Shown here piece by piece: positions 52,204-60,848 of a stretch of DNA of 64,000 nt. This DNA is from Pseudomonadales bacterium. GTDB taxonomy: Bacteria > Pseudomonadota > Gammaproteobacteria > Pseudomonadales > Azotimanducaceae. A program made the translations under genes and the position numbers. A model generated the notes under the pieces. The model did no database searches. It was not told the DNA's origin and was given only the letters and a program-made list of their open reading frames with translations. Position 1 is the stretch's first letter. Each line of letters begins with the position of its first letter. The stretch spans positions 310,001 through 374,000 of the forward strand of contig JAWKZN010000003.1 of assembly GCA_041395945.1 (NCBI GenBank), in the 5' to 3' direction.

Positions 52204-54233
52204 TAGGGCGCCGTGTCCGCAAGGTCGAGGGGCGGCGATCCACCGACCTGGGGTCCGGTGCCTGCGGTTTTTCTGGCATGGACCAGCAGCAGAGAAAGTG
52301 CCGCAGGGGTCATTCCGGGAATGCGGGACGCCCTGGCCAGCGTTTCGGGCCGGACAGCCTTGAGTTTTTCCCTGAGTTCGGAAGACAGCCCCGAGACTGC
52401 CTGATAATCCATCTCAGGGGAGAGGGCTATGCCCTCGTGACGACGGATTTTGGCGATCTCTTCGTCCTGGCGAAGGATATAGCCTGCGTATTTGGTCTCG
52501 ATATCGAGCTGACCGAGCACAGACCCTGCACCGTCCAGACCGGCAATTCCGCAGTCTGTCAGGGTCTGACTCAGGGCTTCCAGGCTCACCCCGGGGCGCC
52601 GCAGAAAGGCAACCAGCGGAGTTTCCCGGGTGAAGCGTTCGCCGCTTGCCTGTTCGAGGGCCTGGGCCAGCCGGGTGCCGGGGTTGACGTGCACCGCCGC
52701 CAGCGCTTTGCCGGCCGCACTGAGCGCATCGCGCTTGCGGGAAAACGCCTGCCAGCGCCGGTCGCCGACTATGCCGAGCTCTCTGCCTGTAGGGGTGAGG
52801 CGCTGATCTGCATTGTCTTCCCGCAGACGCAGTCGGAATTCCGCCCGGGAGGTAAACATGCGGTAAGGCTCGTTGGTGCCCATGTTGATCAGATCGTCGA
52901 CCAGGACACCCAGATAGGCTTCGTCTCTGCCCGGACACCAGGGCGCACGTCCTGCAACCTGCCGGGCAGCATTGAGGCCAGCCAGCAGACCCTGGGCGGC
53001 CGCTTCCTCGTATCCCGTGGTGCCATTGATCTGGCCTGCAAAAAACAACCCGCCCAGTACCCTGGTCTCCAGTGAGTACTGCAGATCCCGAGGGTCGAAG
53101 AAGTCGTATTCAATCGCGTAACCCGGGCGGGTGATGTGGGCGTTTTCGAAGCCTGCGATGCTGCGCACCAGCGCGAGCTGAATATCAAAGGGGAGACTGG
53201 TCGAAATGCCGTTCGGATAGAGCTCCGGGGTGTTGAGCCCCTCGGGCTCGACAAACACCTGATGCTGTACCCGATCGGCAAAACGCACGACCTTGTCTTC
53301 GATGCTCGGACAATAGCGTGGCCCGACCCCTTCAATCACTCCGGTGTAGAGCGGAGAGCGATCGAGCGCACCCAGAATGATTCTGTGTGTGGCCGCGTTG
53401 GTGTGGGTGATGTAACAAGGCACCTGACGGGGCCGGCGCAGCTCGTGCCGGGATGAATCCGAATCCGGTGAGGGTTGGCCACTCAGCTGTACCGGCGACA
53501 GCTGACCGTCCGCGGTGCCTTCCGCCTCGTGCAGAAAGGACATCATCGGGGTCGGCTCATCCCCGGGTTGAGTCTGCAGCACGCTGAAGTCGACGGTTCG
53601 ACCATCGATGCGCGGTGGCGTGCCGGTTTTCAGTCGGTCCACGCGCAGGGGCAGCGCCCGAAGTTTTTCTGCGAGAGCATTGGACGGGGCATCGCCCGCC
53701 CGGCCGCCGGGATGGTTCTCGAGGCCGATGTGAATCCGACCGCCGAGGAAGGTCCCGGTGGTGAGCACCACTGCGGCGGCATGAAAGCGCAGGCCCATCT
53801 GGGTGACGACACCGGTCACACGATCCCCTTTGAGAATCAGGTCCACCACCGACTGTTGAAATATGCGCAGGTTGTCCTGCTCCGCGAGCAGGGTCTGTAC
53901 GGCCTGACGATAGAGCTGCCGATCCGCCTGGGCGCGGGTCGCCCGCACGGCCGGTCCTTTACTCGAATTGAGGATGCGGAACTGAATGCCTGCCCTGTCG
54001 GCGGCTTTCGCCATAATGCCGTCCAGGGCATCGATCTCCCGCACCAGATGGCTCTTGCCGATGCCGCCGATGGCGGGGTTACAGGACATCTGGCCGATGG
54101 TTTCCAGTGACTGGGTAAGCAGCAGCGTGCGCGCGCCCTGCCGCGCGGACGCCATCGCGGCTTCGCATCCGGCATGGCCGGCGCCGATCACGATCACATC
54201 GAAACTGTCCGGGAAATCCTCTGCAGTGTTCAC
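52203..54233 (-). CDS. mnmG: tRNA uridine-5-carboxymethylaminomethyl modification enzyme MnmG (GidA)
   Basis: MnmG uses FAD to build the cmnm5 modification at U34 of several tRNAs together with MnmE. The FAD motif is VIGAGHAGCEAAMASARQ, followed by MSCNPAIGGIGKSHLVREID and VLTTGTFLGG. The 676-residue protein is about 45 longer than the E. coli protein: there is a 25-residue Ser/Pro/Asp-rich insert around residues 236-268, before VPCYITHTN, and a Pro/Gly-rich tail of about 25 residues at the end. The insert is probably a surface loop. Confidence 0.95.
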   Translation of the reverse strand: MNTAEDFPDSFDVIVIGAGHAGCEAAMASARQGARTLLLTQSLETIGQMSCNPAIGGIGKSHLVREIDALDGIMAKAADRAGIQFRILNSSKGPAVRATRAQADRQLYRQAVQTLLAEQDNLRIFQQSVVDLILKGDRVTGVVTQMGLRFHAAAVVLTTGTFLGGRIHIGLENHPGGRAGDAPSNALAEKLRALPLRVDRLKTGTPPRIDGRTVDFSVLQTQPGDEPTPMMSFLHEAEGTADGQLSPVQLSGQPSPDSDSSRHELRRPRQVPCYITHTNAATHRIILGALDRSPLYTGVIEGVGPRYCPSIEDKVVRFADRVQHQVFVEPEGLNTPELYPNGISTSLPFDIQLALVRSIAGFENAHITRPGYAIEYDFFDPRDLQYSLETRVLGGLFFAGQINGTTGYEEAAAQGLLAGLNAARQVAGRAPWCPGRDEAYLGVLVDDLINMGTNEPYRMFTSRAEFRLRLREDNADQRLTPTGRELGIVGDRRWQAFSRKRDALSAAGKALAAVHVNPGTRLAQALEQASGERFTRETPLVAFLRRPGVSLEALSQTLTDCGIAGLDGAGSVLGQLDIETKYAGYILRQDEEIAKIRRHEGIALSPEMDYQAVSGLSSELREKLKAVRPETLARASRIPGMTPAALSLLLVHARKTAGTGPQVGGSPPLDLADTAP

Positions 54234-54281
54234 TTTCAGCCCGTAAACGCCTGATTTTCGGGGGCGCGAGTATACTCTTTA

Positions 54282-55703
54282 CTACTTGCCGATACAGAAG
54301 CGCGAAAAGATCTCACCGAGCAGTGCATCGCTCGTCATCTGCCCGACGATCTCCCCGAGCGCTGCATGCACCAGCTTGAGTTCTTCCGCCACGATCTCCC
54401 CGGGCACCGCGTCACGGGAGAGTTCGACTGACCGGTCCAGCCCCTGCATAGCCCGATCCAGAGCGTGGAGGTGTCGGGCTCTCGCGGTGAAGGTGCCCTC
54501 GGTTGGCATGAAACCCACCCGCTCCCGGATCATCTGCTTGAGCGCCTCGAGCCCCGCGCCGGTCAGCGCCGATACCGCAACGTCGTTCCCGGCTGCGATG
54601 GCCGTCTCGACCGGCAGAAGGTCCACCTTGTTCAACACCCGGATCAGCCGGCCCGGTTCGATATCCGTCAGTAAAGAATCGAACGACCATTCGGTTGAGC
54701 CTGTGTCGCCCGGCACCACATCCACCGGCCGGACAACGGCGTCCGGCGTCCGCACCCACACCACCACATCCGCCTGCCGTGCCGCAGCGACGGCCCGCCG
54801 GACGCCTTCCTGTTCCACCGCATCGCCCGCTTCGCGCAGTCCGGCGGTATCCACCAGTTCCACAGGCAGACCGTCGAGCACCAGATCCACCCGGATCAGA
54901 TCCCGGGTTGTGCCGGGAATATCGGTCACAATGGCCCGGGCCTCGCCGGCCAGACGGTTGAGCAGACTCGATTTACCGACATTGGGCGCGCCGATCAGCG
55001 CAAGGCTGATGCCCTCGCGCAGCAGAACGCCCTGGGCCGATGCGGCCCGCAGCCGCTCGAGCTCAGCACGGATGGTGGAGATTCGCGCAGCCACCTGGCC
55101 ATCGGCCAGAAGGTCGATGTCTTCGTCGGGAAAGTCGATGGCCGCTTCCACATACATGCGCAACTCGACCACCTGACGGTCAATGTTGTGCACGGCGGCA
55201 GAAAATTCACCGGCCAGGGAGCGCCTGGCGCCCCGCACTGCCGCCACCGAGGCACCGGCTATCAGATCAGCAACCGCTTCAGCCTGGGCGAGGTCAAGCT
55301 TGCCGTTGAGAAACGCCCGTTCGGTAAACTCTCCAGGGCGGGCCATGCGTGCACCAGAGGCCAGGATCTCATCGAGCAGCATCTGCAGAACTACGGGTCC
55401 GCCATGACCCTGGAACTCCACCACGTCCTCTCCGGTGAAGGAGGCCGGGCCTTCGAAAAACAGCAGCAACCCGGAGTCCACCGGCTCGCCGGTTGCAGGA
55501 CTGGAAAAGGTGCGGAAGGTCACCCGGCGCGGCTGCAGCGGCGCACCACTGAGCATTGCTCCAATATTGCGCGCGGCGGGACCGGAGACCCGCACGATGC
55601 CCACACCCGCCTGACCGGCAGCGGTAGCAACCGCTGCAATGGTATCAGTGGACAGAGTCTGACGGATCGGCGGATCCGACTCAGGTTTTCGCGGCTGTGG
55701 CAC
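54282..55703 (-). CDS. mnmE: tRNA modification GTPase MnmE (TrmE)
   Basis: MnmE is the GTPase partner of MnmG. The N-terminal tetrahydrofolate-binding domain starts STDTIAAVATAAGQAGVGIV, the G1 motif GAPNVGKSS is at residues 238-246, and the protein ends CIGK, the conserved C-terminus with the catalytic Cys. The GTG at 55703 lies inside the end of yidC (23 bases of overlap); no other start fits. Length 473 is near the E. coli 454. Confidence 0.95.
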   Translation of the reverse strand: MPQPRKPESDPPIRQTLSTDTIAAVATAAGQAGVGIVRVSGPAARNIGAMLSGAPLQPRRVTFRTFSSPATGEPVDSGLLLFFEGPASFTGEDVVEFQGHGGPVVLQMLLDEILASGARMARPGEFTERAFLNGKLDLAQAEAVADLIAGASVAAVRGARRSLAGEFSAAVHNIDRQVVELRMYVEAAIDFPDEDIDLLADGQVAARISTIRAELERLRAASAQGVLLREGISLALIGAPNVGKSSLLNRLAGEARAIVTDIPGTTRDLIRVDLVLDGLPVELVDTAGLREAGDAVEQEGVRRAVAAARQADVVVWVRTPDAVVRPVDVVPGDTGSTEWSFDSLLTDIEPGRLIRVLNKVDLLPVETAIAAGNDVAVSALTGAGLEALKQMIRERVGFMPTEGTFTARARHLHALDRAMQGLDRSVELSRDAVPGEIVAEELKLVHAALGEIVGQMTSDALLGEIFSRFCIGK

Positions 55704-57408
55704 GCTCGGTCTGGCGGATCACATACCACTGCTGGGCAACGCTGAGAACGTTGTTCACCAGCCAGTAGAGGACGAGGCCTGCGGGGAAGAAGAGGAAGAG
55801 AACCGTGAACATCACCGGCATGAGTTTCATCATGCGGACCTGCATCGGGTCACCCACCGCGGGGCTCAACATCTGGGTCACGTACATGCTGGCACCCATA
55901 AGCAGAGGCAGCACAAAGTAGGGGTCCATGGCCGCCAGGTCGTTGATCCACAGTGCAAAAGGTGCCTGCCGGAGTTCCACGCTTTCGAACAGAACCCAGT
56001 AAAGGGCAATGAAAATCGGCATGGGCAGCAGCATCGGCAGACACCCCCCGAGCGGATTGACCTGCTCCTTTTTGTACAGTGCCATCATTTCCGTAGAGAG
56101 CTTCTGCCGGTCGTCCGCGAAGCGCTCCTGCAGTCGCTTCATCTGGGGCGCAACCCGGCGCATGTTGGCCATCGATCTGTAACTGGCTGCGCTCAGCGGA
56201 TAGAGGATGGCTTTGACGAGCACGGTGAGGAGAATGATCGCAACTCCCCAGTTCCCCGCAAATCCGTGGAACCAGTCGAGCACATAAAACAGCGGTACCG
56301 CCAGCCACCACAGAAAGCCGTAGTCGATTGTGAGATTGAGATTCGGCGAGATCAGTTCGAGCTGCTTCTGATCCTTGGGGCCGGCATAGAACTGGGCCTT
56401 CCAGATACCGGTACCGCCTGGAGCGACCGTCTTCAGCGGTGCGGTAAAGCCGAACACATAAGTGTTATCGCTGCGCTTCTGGCCGTAGTAAGTGTTGGTC
56501 TGGTCAGGTTCAGCAATCCAGGCGCTCAGGAAGTAGTGCTGCAGAAAGGCGATCCAACCCCCATTTACGGACTGCCGGAACTGCTCATCCTCCAGATCGT
56601 CGAAGTGGAGTTTTTCGTAACGCTCTTCGTTGGTGGTGAGCGCACCGCCTAAATAGGGTTTTGGGCCCAGTGCGAAGGAGGACTCACCATAAGCTTCGCC
56701 GTCATCCCGCTTGATCTGGGCAAACAGGCTGGCCTGAATGGGCCTGTCCAGCTGGTTGACCACCTGGTAGGAAACATCTACCAGATAGGTGCCCGGTGTG
56801 AAGCGATAGGTCTTGGTCACGTCCTGACCGTCGACGACGGCCCGCAATACGACAGACAAAGGCTCGGTGCCAGTCGTCTGATAGGTCGAAGACGCTGAGG
56901 AATACAATGGCCGGCCATTGCCGGCATCGATGCCGTCTGCGCCGATCAGGCCACTCTGGGCGACATAAGTGCGTCCCTGACCGTTGTCGAGCAGCAGATA
57001 GGGCACGTCCGGCTCGTCGATGGAGATGGGGAACGCCGGCAGCTCGACCCTCACCACATCACCACCGCGTCGATCGATCCACAGGTTCAGCTCGGGGGTC
57101 TGTACTTTGACAAGCCGATCGACACTGACCTCTGCAACCGGCACCCCTGGCTGAGCGCTGGACTCGCCCGCACTGATCAGGGAAGCGTCGGGAACATCAG
57201 TGAGTTGAGTGGAAGGGGTCTCGACGGGTGCGGCGTCTGCCAGGGGCTGATCTGTGCCGGCACTGTCGGCCTGCGGGTCTGGCGCGCTCGAATAGCTGGC
57301 GGCCGGACGATTCTGCACATAGTCATCATTCCAGGCGAGGATCATCAGATAGCCGGTCGCGGCCAGACCGATGAGCAGTACGATTCTCTGGATCTCAGTG
57401 GGTAACAT
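55681..57408 (-). CDS. yidC: Membrane protein insertase YidC
   Basis: YidC inserts and folds membrane proteins, alone and with the Sec translocon. The protein begins with a transmembrane anchor (RIVLLIGLAATGYLMILAW), has a large periplasmic beta domain of about 280 residues, and a C-terminal core of five helices, including FHGFAGNWGVAIILLTVLVK and GCLPMLLPMPIFIALYWVLF. I chose the ATG at 57408 because a strong GGAGGGG precedes it; upstream ATGs at 57426-57429 lack one. It is 575 residues. Confidence 0.95.
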   Translation of the reverse strand: MLPTEIQRIVLLIGLAATGYLMILAWNDDYVQNRPAASYSSAPDPQADSAGTDQPLADAAPVETPSTQLTDVPDASLISAGESSAQPGVPVAEVSVDRLVKVQTPELNLWIDRRGGDVVRVELPAFPISIDEPDVPYLLLDNGQGRTYVAQSGLIGADGIDAGNGRPLYSSASSTYQTTGTEPLSVVLRAVVDGQDVTKTYRFTPGTYLVDVSYQVVNQLDRPIQASLFAQIKRDDGEAYGESSFALGPKPYLGGALTTNEERYEKLHFDDLEDEQFRQSVNGGWIAFLQHYFLSAWIAEPDQTNTYYGQKRSDNTYVFGFTAPLKTVAPGGTGIWKAQFYAGPKDQKQLELISPNLNLTIDYGFLWWLAVPLFYVLDWFHGFAGNWGVAIILLTVLVKAILYPLSAASYRSMANMRRVAPQMKRLQERFADDRQKLSTEMMALYKKEQVNPLGGCLPMLLPMPIFIALYWVLFESVELRQAPFALWINDLAAMDPYFVLPLLMGASMYVTQMLSPAVGDPMQVRMMKLMPVMFTVLFLFFPAGLVLYWLVNNVLSVAQQWYVIRQTERATAAKT

Positions 57409-57425
57409 GGACTTCAACCCCTCCA

Positions 57426-57779
57426 TCAACCCGGGCTCACGGTTGAAGGGCTGCGGGTCTTTTCGTCACTGTGCCGGGCCTGTGTGTGCATGCTGTTTTT
57501 TCCTGTAAGCGGATGAGGCCTGCCCGGGGAGGTCTGGTTGCCGGAGTCACGAGGGGGCACCGGATCCATACCGCCGGGATTGAACGGGTGACAGCGACCG
57601 ATACGCCGCAGCGCCATCCAGCTCCCGCGAACGGCACCATAGTGTTCGATCGCCTCGAGCGCATAATGAGAGCAGGTGGGATGAAACCGGCACTGATTGC
57701 CGATGAAAGGACTCAACACCACCTGATAGGTGCGGATTACCACCCTGGCGAGCAGCGCTGGCAGATGCGTCAGTCTCAT
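57426..57779 (-). CDS. yidD: Membrane protein insertion efficiency factor YidD
   Basis: YidD is a small Cys-containing protein that assists YidC. The core CRFHPTCSHYALEAIEHYG, with GMDPVP after RRIGRCHPFNPG, is diagnostic. It is 117 residues, about 30-40 longer than usual, owing to a hydrophilic C-terminal tail (TQARHSDEKTRSPST) that is not conserved in the family. It lies between rnpA and yidC, its normal place. Confidence 0.93.
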   Translation of the reverse strand: MRLTHLPALLARVVIRTYQVVLSPFIGNQCRFHPTCSHYALEAIEHYGAVRGSWMALRRIGRCHPFNPGGMDPVPPRDSGNQTSPGRPHPLTGKNSMHTQARHSDEKTRSPSTVSPG

Positions 57780-57800
57780 AGTCCGCCCAATTTCTCCATT

Positions 57801-58205
57801 TCAATCATCTGAGCCGGGCTGCCCCGGCAGCCGCCCAGTGTCAGCCGCCGACCTGCATCTGCCTTCCAGTTCATCAAACAGATGGTCCAGATGCCGATGC
57901 AGCTGGGCAGGTGTTACGGGTCCGACGACCTGTACCACCACGTCCACAGGCCCCAGCGTGCTCCTGCAGCACCGAAACCGGTTGCGCACGATACGCTTGA
58001 CGCGATTTCGGGTGTGGGCCCGGGGAATGGCCTTCTTACCCACAATCAGTCCGAGTCGAGCGTCGTGCATTCTAGTGAAAACCGCGTTCAGACGTAACGG
58101 TCCATCGCGCAGGCGGATATCCGCTCGTCGCAATACCTGCTCGAATTCGACAGATTTTAAAAGACGCGCGCTGGGAGGAAACGCAAACGCGGGGGCTGTG
58201 GCCAT
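57801..58205 (-). CDS. rnpA: Ribonuclease P protein component
   Basis: RnpA is the protein subunit of RNase P, which cuts tRNA precursor 5' leaders. The 134-residue protein has RLGLIVGKKAIPRAHTRNRV and KRIVRNRFR, the RNR motif for RNA binding. It is slightly longer than the 119-residue E. coli protein through its C-terminal Arg/Asp tail. It is 21 bases upstream of yidD, and 98 bases downstream of rpmH. Confidence 0.95.
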   Translation of the reverse strand: MATAPAFAFPPSARLLKSVEFEQVLRRADIRLRDGPLRLNAVFTRMHDARLGLIVGKKAIPRAHTRNRVKRIVRNRFRCCRSTLGPVDVVVQVVGPVTPAQLHRHLDHLFDELEGRCRSAADTGRLPGQPGSDD

Positions 58206-58303
58206 GATGGTGCCCTCAGCTGCGCGGGTTCAGAGATCCTGTAACTGGGGACCTGCCGGGAATGGGACCTCAGCGCCGGTACAGCAATGCAAAACCTCCG
58301 GGC

Positions 58304-58438
58304 TCAGACGCAGAGGCGCTTGCGACCCTTGGAACGGCGGGCGTTGAGCACTTTCTGACCGTTTTTTGTGGCCATGCGGGCACGGAATCCGTGGGTGCGC
58401 AGGCGCTTGATGTTACTCGGCTGAAAGGTTCGCTTCAT
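58304..58438 (-). CDS. rpmH: 50S ribosomal protein L34
   Basis: This 44-residue protein is MKRTFQPSNIKRLRTHGFRA at its start and ends with a basic KGRKRLCV tail, matching L34. It is the first gene of the rpmH-rnpA-yidD-yidC-mnmE-mnmG-rsmG-parA-parB run and defines the left side of the origin region. Confidence 0.97.
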   Translation of the reverse strand: MKRTFQPSNIKRLRTHGFRARMATKNGQKVLNARRSKGRKRLCV

Positions 58439-58604
58439 GATGTCACCGCTGTTGACGCGCTCCGGACCGCTCTGTCGTAAGAAGGTCTGGCTCGACAAGG
58501 GCGCGGGATTGTATGAACGCTGCAGGCGGCTGTCAACGCCGGTGTGGCCAGTGCGTGACCCGGGCCCTCGCGGACCTTGCACCGGGGAACTGACATGACG
58601 ATGA

Positions 58605-58660
58605 GTTAGTTAAGAATAATAATTTCTATTTTGAAATGAGATATATGGTTGTTGTTTGTT
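58605..58660. other. AT-rich stretch, candidate DNA unwinding element
   Basis: This is the longest AT-rich run in the rpmH-dnaA spacer (about 55 bases from gatgagttag to ggttgttg), in otherwise G+C-rich DNA. It lies 15 bases before the first DnaA-box-like site. Its placement fits a duplex-opening element. Confidence 0.5.
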
Positions 58661-58674
58661 GAGCCGCCCGGACC

Positions 58675-58683
58675 TGTTGATAA
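58675..58683 (-). promoter_or_regulatory. DnaA box, one mismatch (TTATCAACA)
   Basis: The minus-strand sequence TTATCAACA differs from the consensus TTATNCACA at one base. It lies next to the AT-rich stretch. Confidence 0.45.
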
Positions 58684-58762
58684 AGCCCGTTTCCGTAGTG
58701 GTAAGAGCGACTTGTGGCCGGGGGGAACTGTGTACATCCCGGCCTGAGTAACGGTGGTTGAG

Positions 58763-58771
58763 TGTGGATAG
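58763..58771 (-). promoter_or_regulatory. DnaA box, one mismatch (CTATCCACA)
   Basis: The minus-strand sequence CTATCCACA differs from the DnaA consensus TTATNCACA at the first base. It is one of three box-like sites in this spacer. Confidence 0.5.
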
Positions 58772-58819
58772 AATGCGGGCAGGCCGGATAGCCACTGGAA
58801 AACCGTCTTGAAACGCATT

Positions 58820-58828
58820 TTATCCACA
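58820..58828 (+). promoter_or_regulatory. Perfect DnaA box (TTATCCACA)
   Basis: This is the E. coli R1/R4-type sequence TTATCCACA. Its location 690 bases upstream of dnaA, in the rpmH-dnaA spacer, supports oriC. It could also serve in autoregulation of dnaA. Confidence 0.8.
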
Positions 58829-59147
58829 GGTTCTCCAGCGGGTTGCACACACTGTAGTCCGGCGTTGTGGGTACATAAGATGTACCTGGCCGGCTGCTAA
58901 GTTTCTGATATTGCGCGGGATAAAAAAAAGCGCCGGTAATTGCTCAGCATTGCGTAGCAATTTGCGCAGCACCGTGGCTAGAATGACTGCGAATCGGAAA
59001 CGACAGCCTTAAGCGAGCGAGACCCCGGAAGAAGAGGGTTGAGCGCTCGACGGGTTCTGCACCATCCGAGCTCTTTGAATCAGCTGAAATACGAAGTACT
59101 GCTGTCCGGGAAATTCGAATAGTCTGGAGGCTCGATACCGGGAAGGC

Positions 59148-59217
59148 TTTGTCGTCTAAGTGTGCCGGCAGGTCTGGTGGTGATGAGATTGCCCGAAGCT
59201 GCCCGGCAGACGACAAA
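59148..59217. repeat. Long inverted repeat upstream of dnaA
   Basis: The arms TTTGTCGTCT (59148-59157) and AGACGACAAA (59208-59217) are perfect complements. Just inside them TGCCGG and CCGGCA can also pair, with a five-base bulge on the left arm. The loop between is about 35 bases. It could form a hairpin in the dnaA leader RNA or extrude in DNA. Confidence 0.7.
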
Positions 59218-59258
59218 ACAGAATGTGGAAGAGCAGAAAGAAGAGTAAAAACAAGCGC

Positions 59259-59359
59259 TAAAAAGAAATGAAAGTTAAAAAGAAATGAAAGTTAAAAAGA
59301 AATGAAAGTTAAAAAGAATAAGAGCTGAAAAAAGAATAAGAGCTAAAAAAGAATAAGAG
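59259..59359. repeat. Polypurine tandem repeats upstream of dnaA
   Basis: Three perfect copies of the 17-base unit taaaaagaaatgaaagt (59259, 59276, 59293) are followed by three degenerate units based on taaaaagaataagagc of 16-18 bases (59310, 59326, 59344). The + strand is almost entirely A and G for about 100 bases. The array lies 150 bases upstream of the dnaA start. Confidence 0.9.
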
Positions 59360-59507
59360 AAGCAAGCGACTAAACTGAAACTACTCAGAATGAATAACTG
59401 AGAATAACAGCAGACTCAGCAGTACGAGCGCTGATAAAAGCGAAGGGTCGGACGGTTTAATGACCCTTAAAAATAAGAGAACGGATGACTTTCGGGGGCA
59501 GAGTTAG

Positions 59508-60848
59508 GTGGGACGTTCCGTTTGGCACAAGTGCCTTGACCGGCTACAGGATGAGCTATCCTCGCAACAATACAACACCTGGATCAGACCGCTGCAGGCG
59601 CGTCGTGAAGACAATCGTCTGCGCATCATGGCGCCAAATCGTTATGTGCGGAATCAGATTCAGGCGGACTACCTTGATCGGATAACCGAACTGCTTGCAC
59701 AGTTGGGTGATGCCAGTGAGTCACTCGAAGTACATCTGGAAATTGGTGCTGCGACGGACACCGGGTCCGACTCGGAACCGTCCCCTGTGAGGGCGGATGG
59801 CAGCGGCGGTGTAGCAGAGCGCCAGGGTATCCATAAGCTCAATGATGAGTTCACCTTCGGCACATTTGTCGAGGGGAAGTCGAACGAAATGGCGAAAGCG
59901 GCAGCTTCTCAGGTTGCCCAGAACGCCGGTCGTTCCTATAACCCGCTTCTACTATATGGCGGCGTTGGACTCGGCAAGACGCACCTCATGCAGGCGGTCG
60001 GTAATTCGGTCAGACAGGCCAATCCGGATGCCAAGGTCGTCTACCTGCATTCCCAGCGCTTTGTGCAGGATATGGTCAGTGCCCTCAAGCAGGGGACGAT
60101 GGCGGATTTCATGTCCTACTATCGGTCGGTGGACATGCTGCTCATCGACGACATTCAGTTTTTCGCCAAGAAGCTGCGCTCACAGGAAGAATTCTTCCAT
60201 GTATTCAACGCTCTGCTCGAGCAGGGCCGGCAGATGGTGTTGACCTCCGACCGGTATCCCAGGGAGATCGACGGCCTGGAGGAGCGCCTCAAATCACGTT
60301 TCGTCTGGGGCCTCACGGTTGAAGTTGAACCACCGGAGCTCGAGACCCGGGTGGCTATTCTGATGAAGAAGGCGGAGGCCGAGCAGATCGACCTCGAGCC
60401 CTCGGTAGCCTTTTTCATTGCGGAGCGTATCCGCTCCAATGTCCGGGAACTCGAAGGTGCCCTCCGGCGGGTCATCGCGAACGCGAGGTTTACCGGTTGC
60501 CGCATCAGCATCGAACAGGTCAAGCGTGCACTGCGGGACCTGCTGGCGATTCAGGATCGTCAGGTGAGTATCGACAACATCCAGCGCACGGTTGCCGAGT
60601 ACTACAACATCAAGATTTCCGATATTCTCTCCAAGCGTCGAAATCGGACCATTGCCAGACCTCGACAGGTTGCGATGGCGCTGGCGAAAGAGGTGACCAA
60701 TCACTCGCTTCCTGAGATCGGGGAAGCCTTTGGCGGCCGTGACCATACGACGGTGCTGCATGCCTGTCGGAAGATTGCCGAGCTCAGAGAGTCAAATGCG
60801 GATATCGCGGAAGACTACAAAAACCTGAACAGGCTTCTGACCAACTGA
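59508..60848 (+). CDS. dnaA: Chromosomal replication initiator DnaA
   Basis: DnaA binds oriC and starts replication. Domain I begins SVWHKCLDRLQDELSSQQY with the WIRPL motif. The AAA+ domain has Walker A GGVGLGKT at residues 151-158 and Walker B LLIDDIQFF. The C-terminal DNA-binding domain contains GGRDHTTVLHA. The GTG start at 59508 reproduces the family N-terminus. It is 446 residues; the short linker between domains I and III (about residues 75-110) contains Asp/Glu/Ser. It is first in dnaA-dnaN-recF-gyrB. Confidence 0.97.
   Translation: MGRSVWHKCLDRLQDELSSQQYNTWIRPLQARREDNRLRIMAPNRYVRNQIQADYLDRITELLAQLGDASESLEVHLEIGAATDTGSDSEPSPVRADGSGGVAERQGIHKLNDEFTFGTFVEGKSNEMAKAAASQVAQNAGRSYNPLLLYGGVGLGKTHLMQAVGNSVRQANPDAKVVYLHSQRFVQDMVSALKQGTMADFMSYYRSVDMLLIDDIQFFAKKLRSQEEFFHVFNALLEQGRQMVLTSDRYPREIDGLEERLKSRFVWGLTVEVEPPELETRVAILMKKAEAEQIDLEPSVAFFIAERIRSNVRELEGALRRVIANARFTGCRISIEQVKRALRDLLAIQDRQVSIDNIQRTVAEYYNIKISDILSKRRNRTIARPRQVAMALAKEVTNHSLPEIGEAFGGRDHTTVLHACRKIAELRESNADIAEDYKNLNRLLTN

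Larger units (their letters stand above)
58439..59507. other. Replication origin region (oriC) between rpmH and dnaA
   Basis: This 1.07-kb gap has no believable gene. It holds an AT-rich stretch (58605-58660) suitable as the unwinding element, one perfect DnaA box, two near matches, a palindrome GTACAT-aag-ATGTAC (58871-58885), an inverted repeat aattgct...agcaatt (58938-58962), a long inverted repeat (59148-59217) and polypurine tandem repeats (59259-59359). A further perfect hairpin (aagggtc / gaccctt, 59443-59468) lies 40 bases before dnaA. The rpmH-dnaA position is the usual oriC site in Pseudomonas. The precise start points were not shown. Confidence 0.75.

Noticed and set aside
58944..59216. 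Minus-strand frame in the origin spacer
   Set aside because: It runs through the inverted repeat and has no homology features; dnaA-upstream DNA is normally non-coding.
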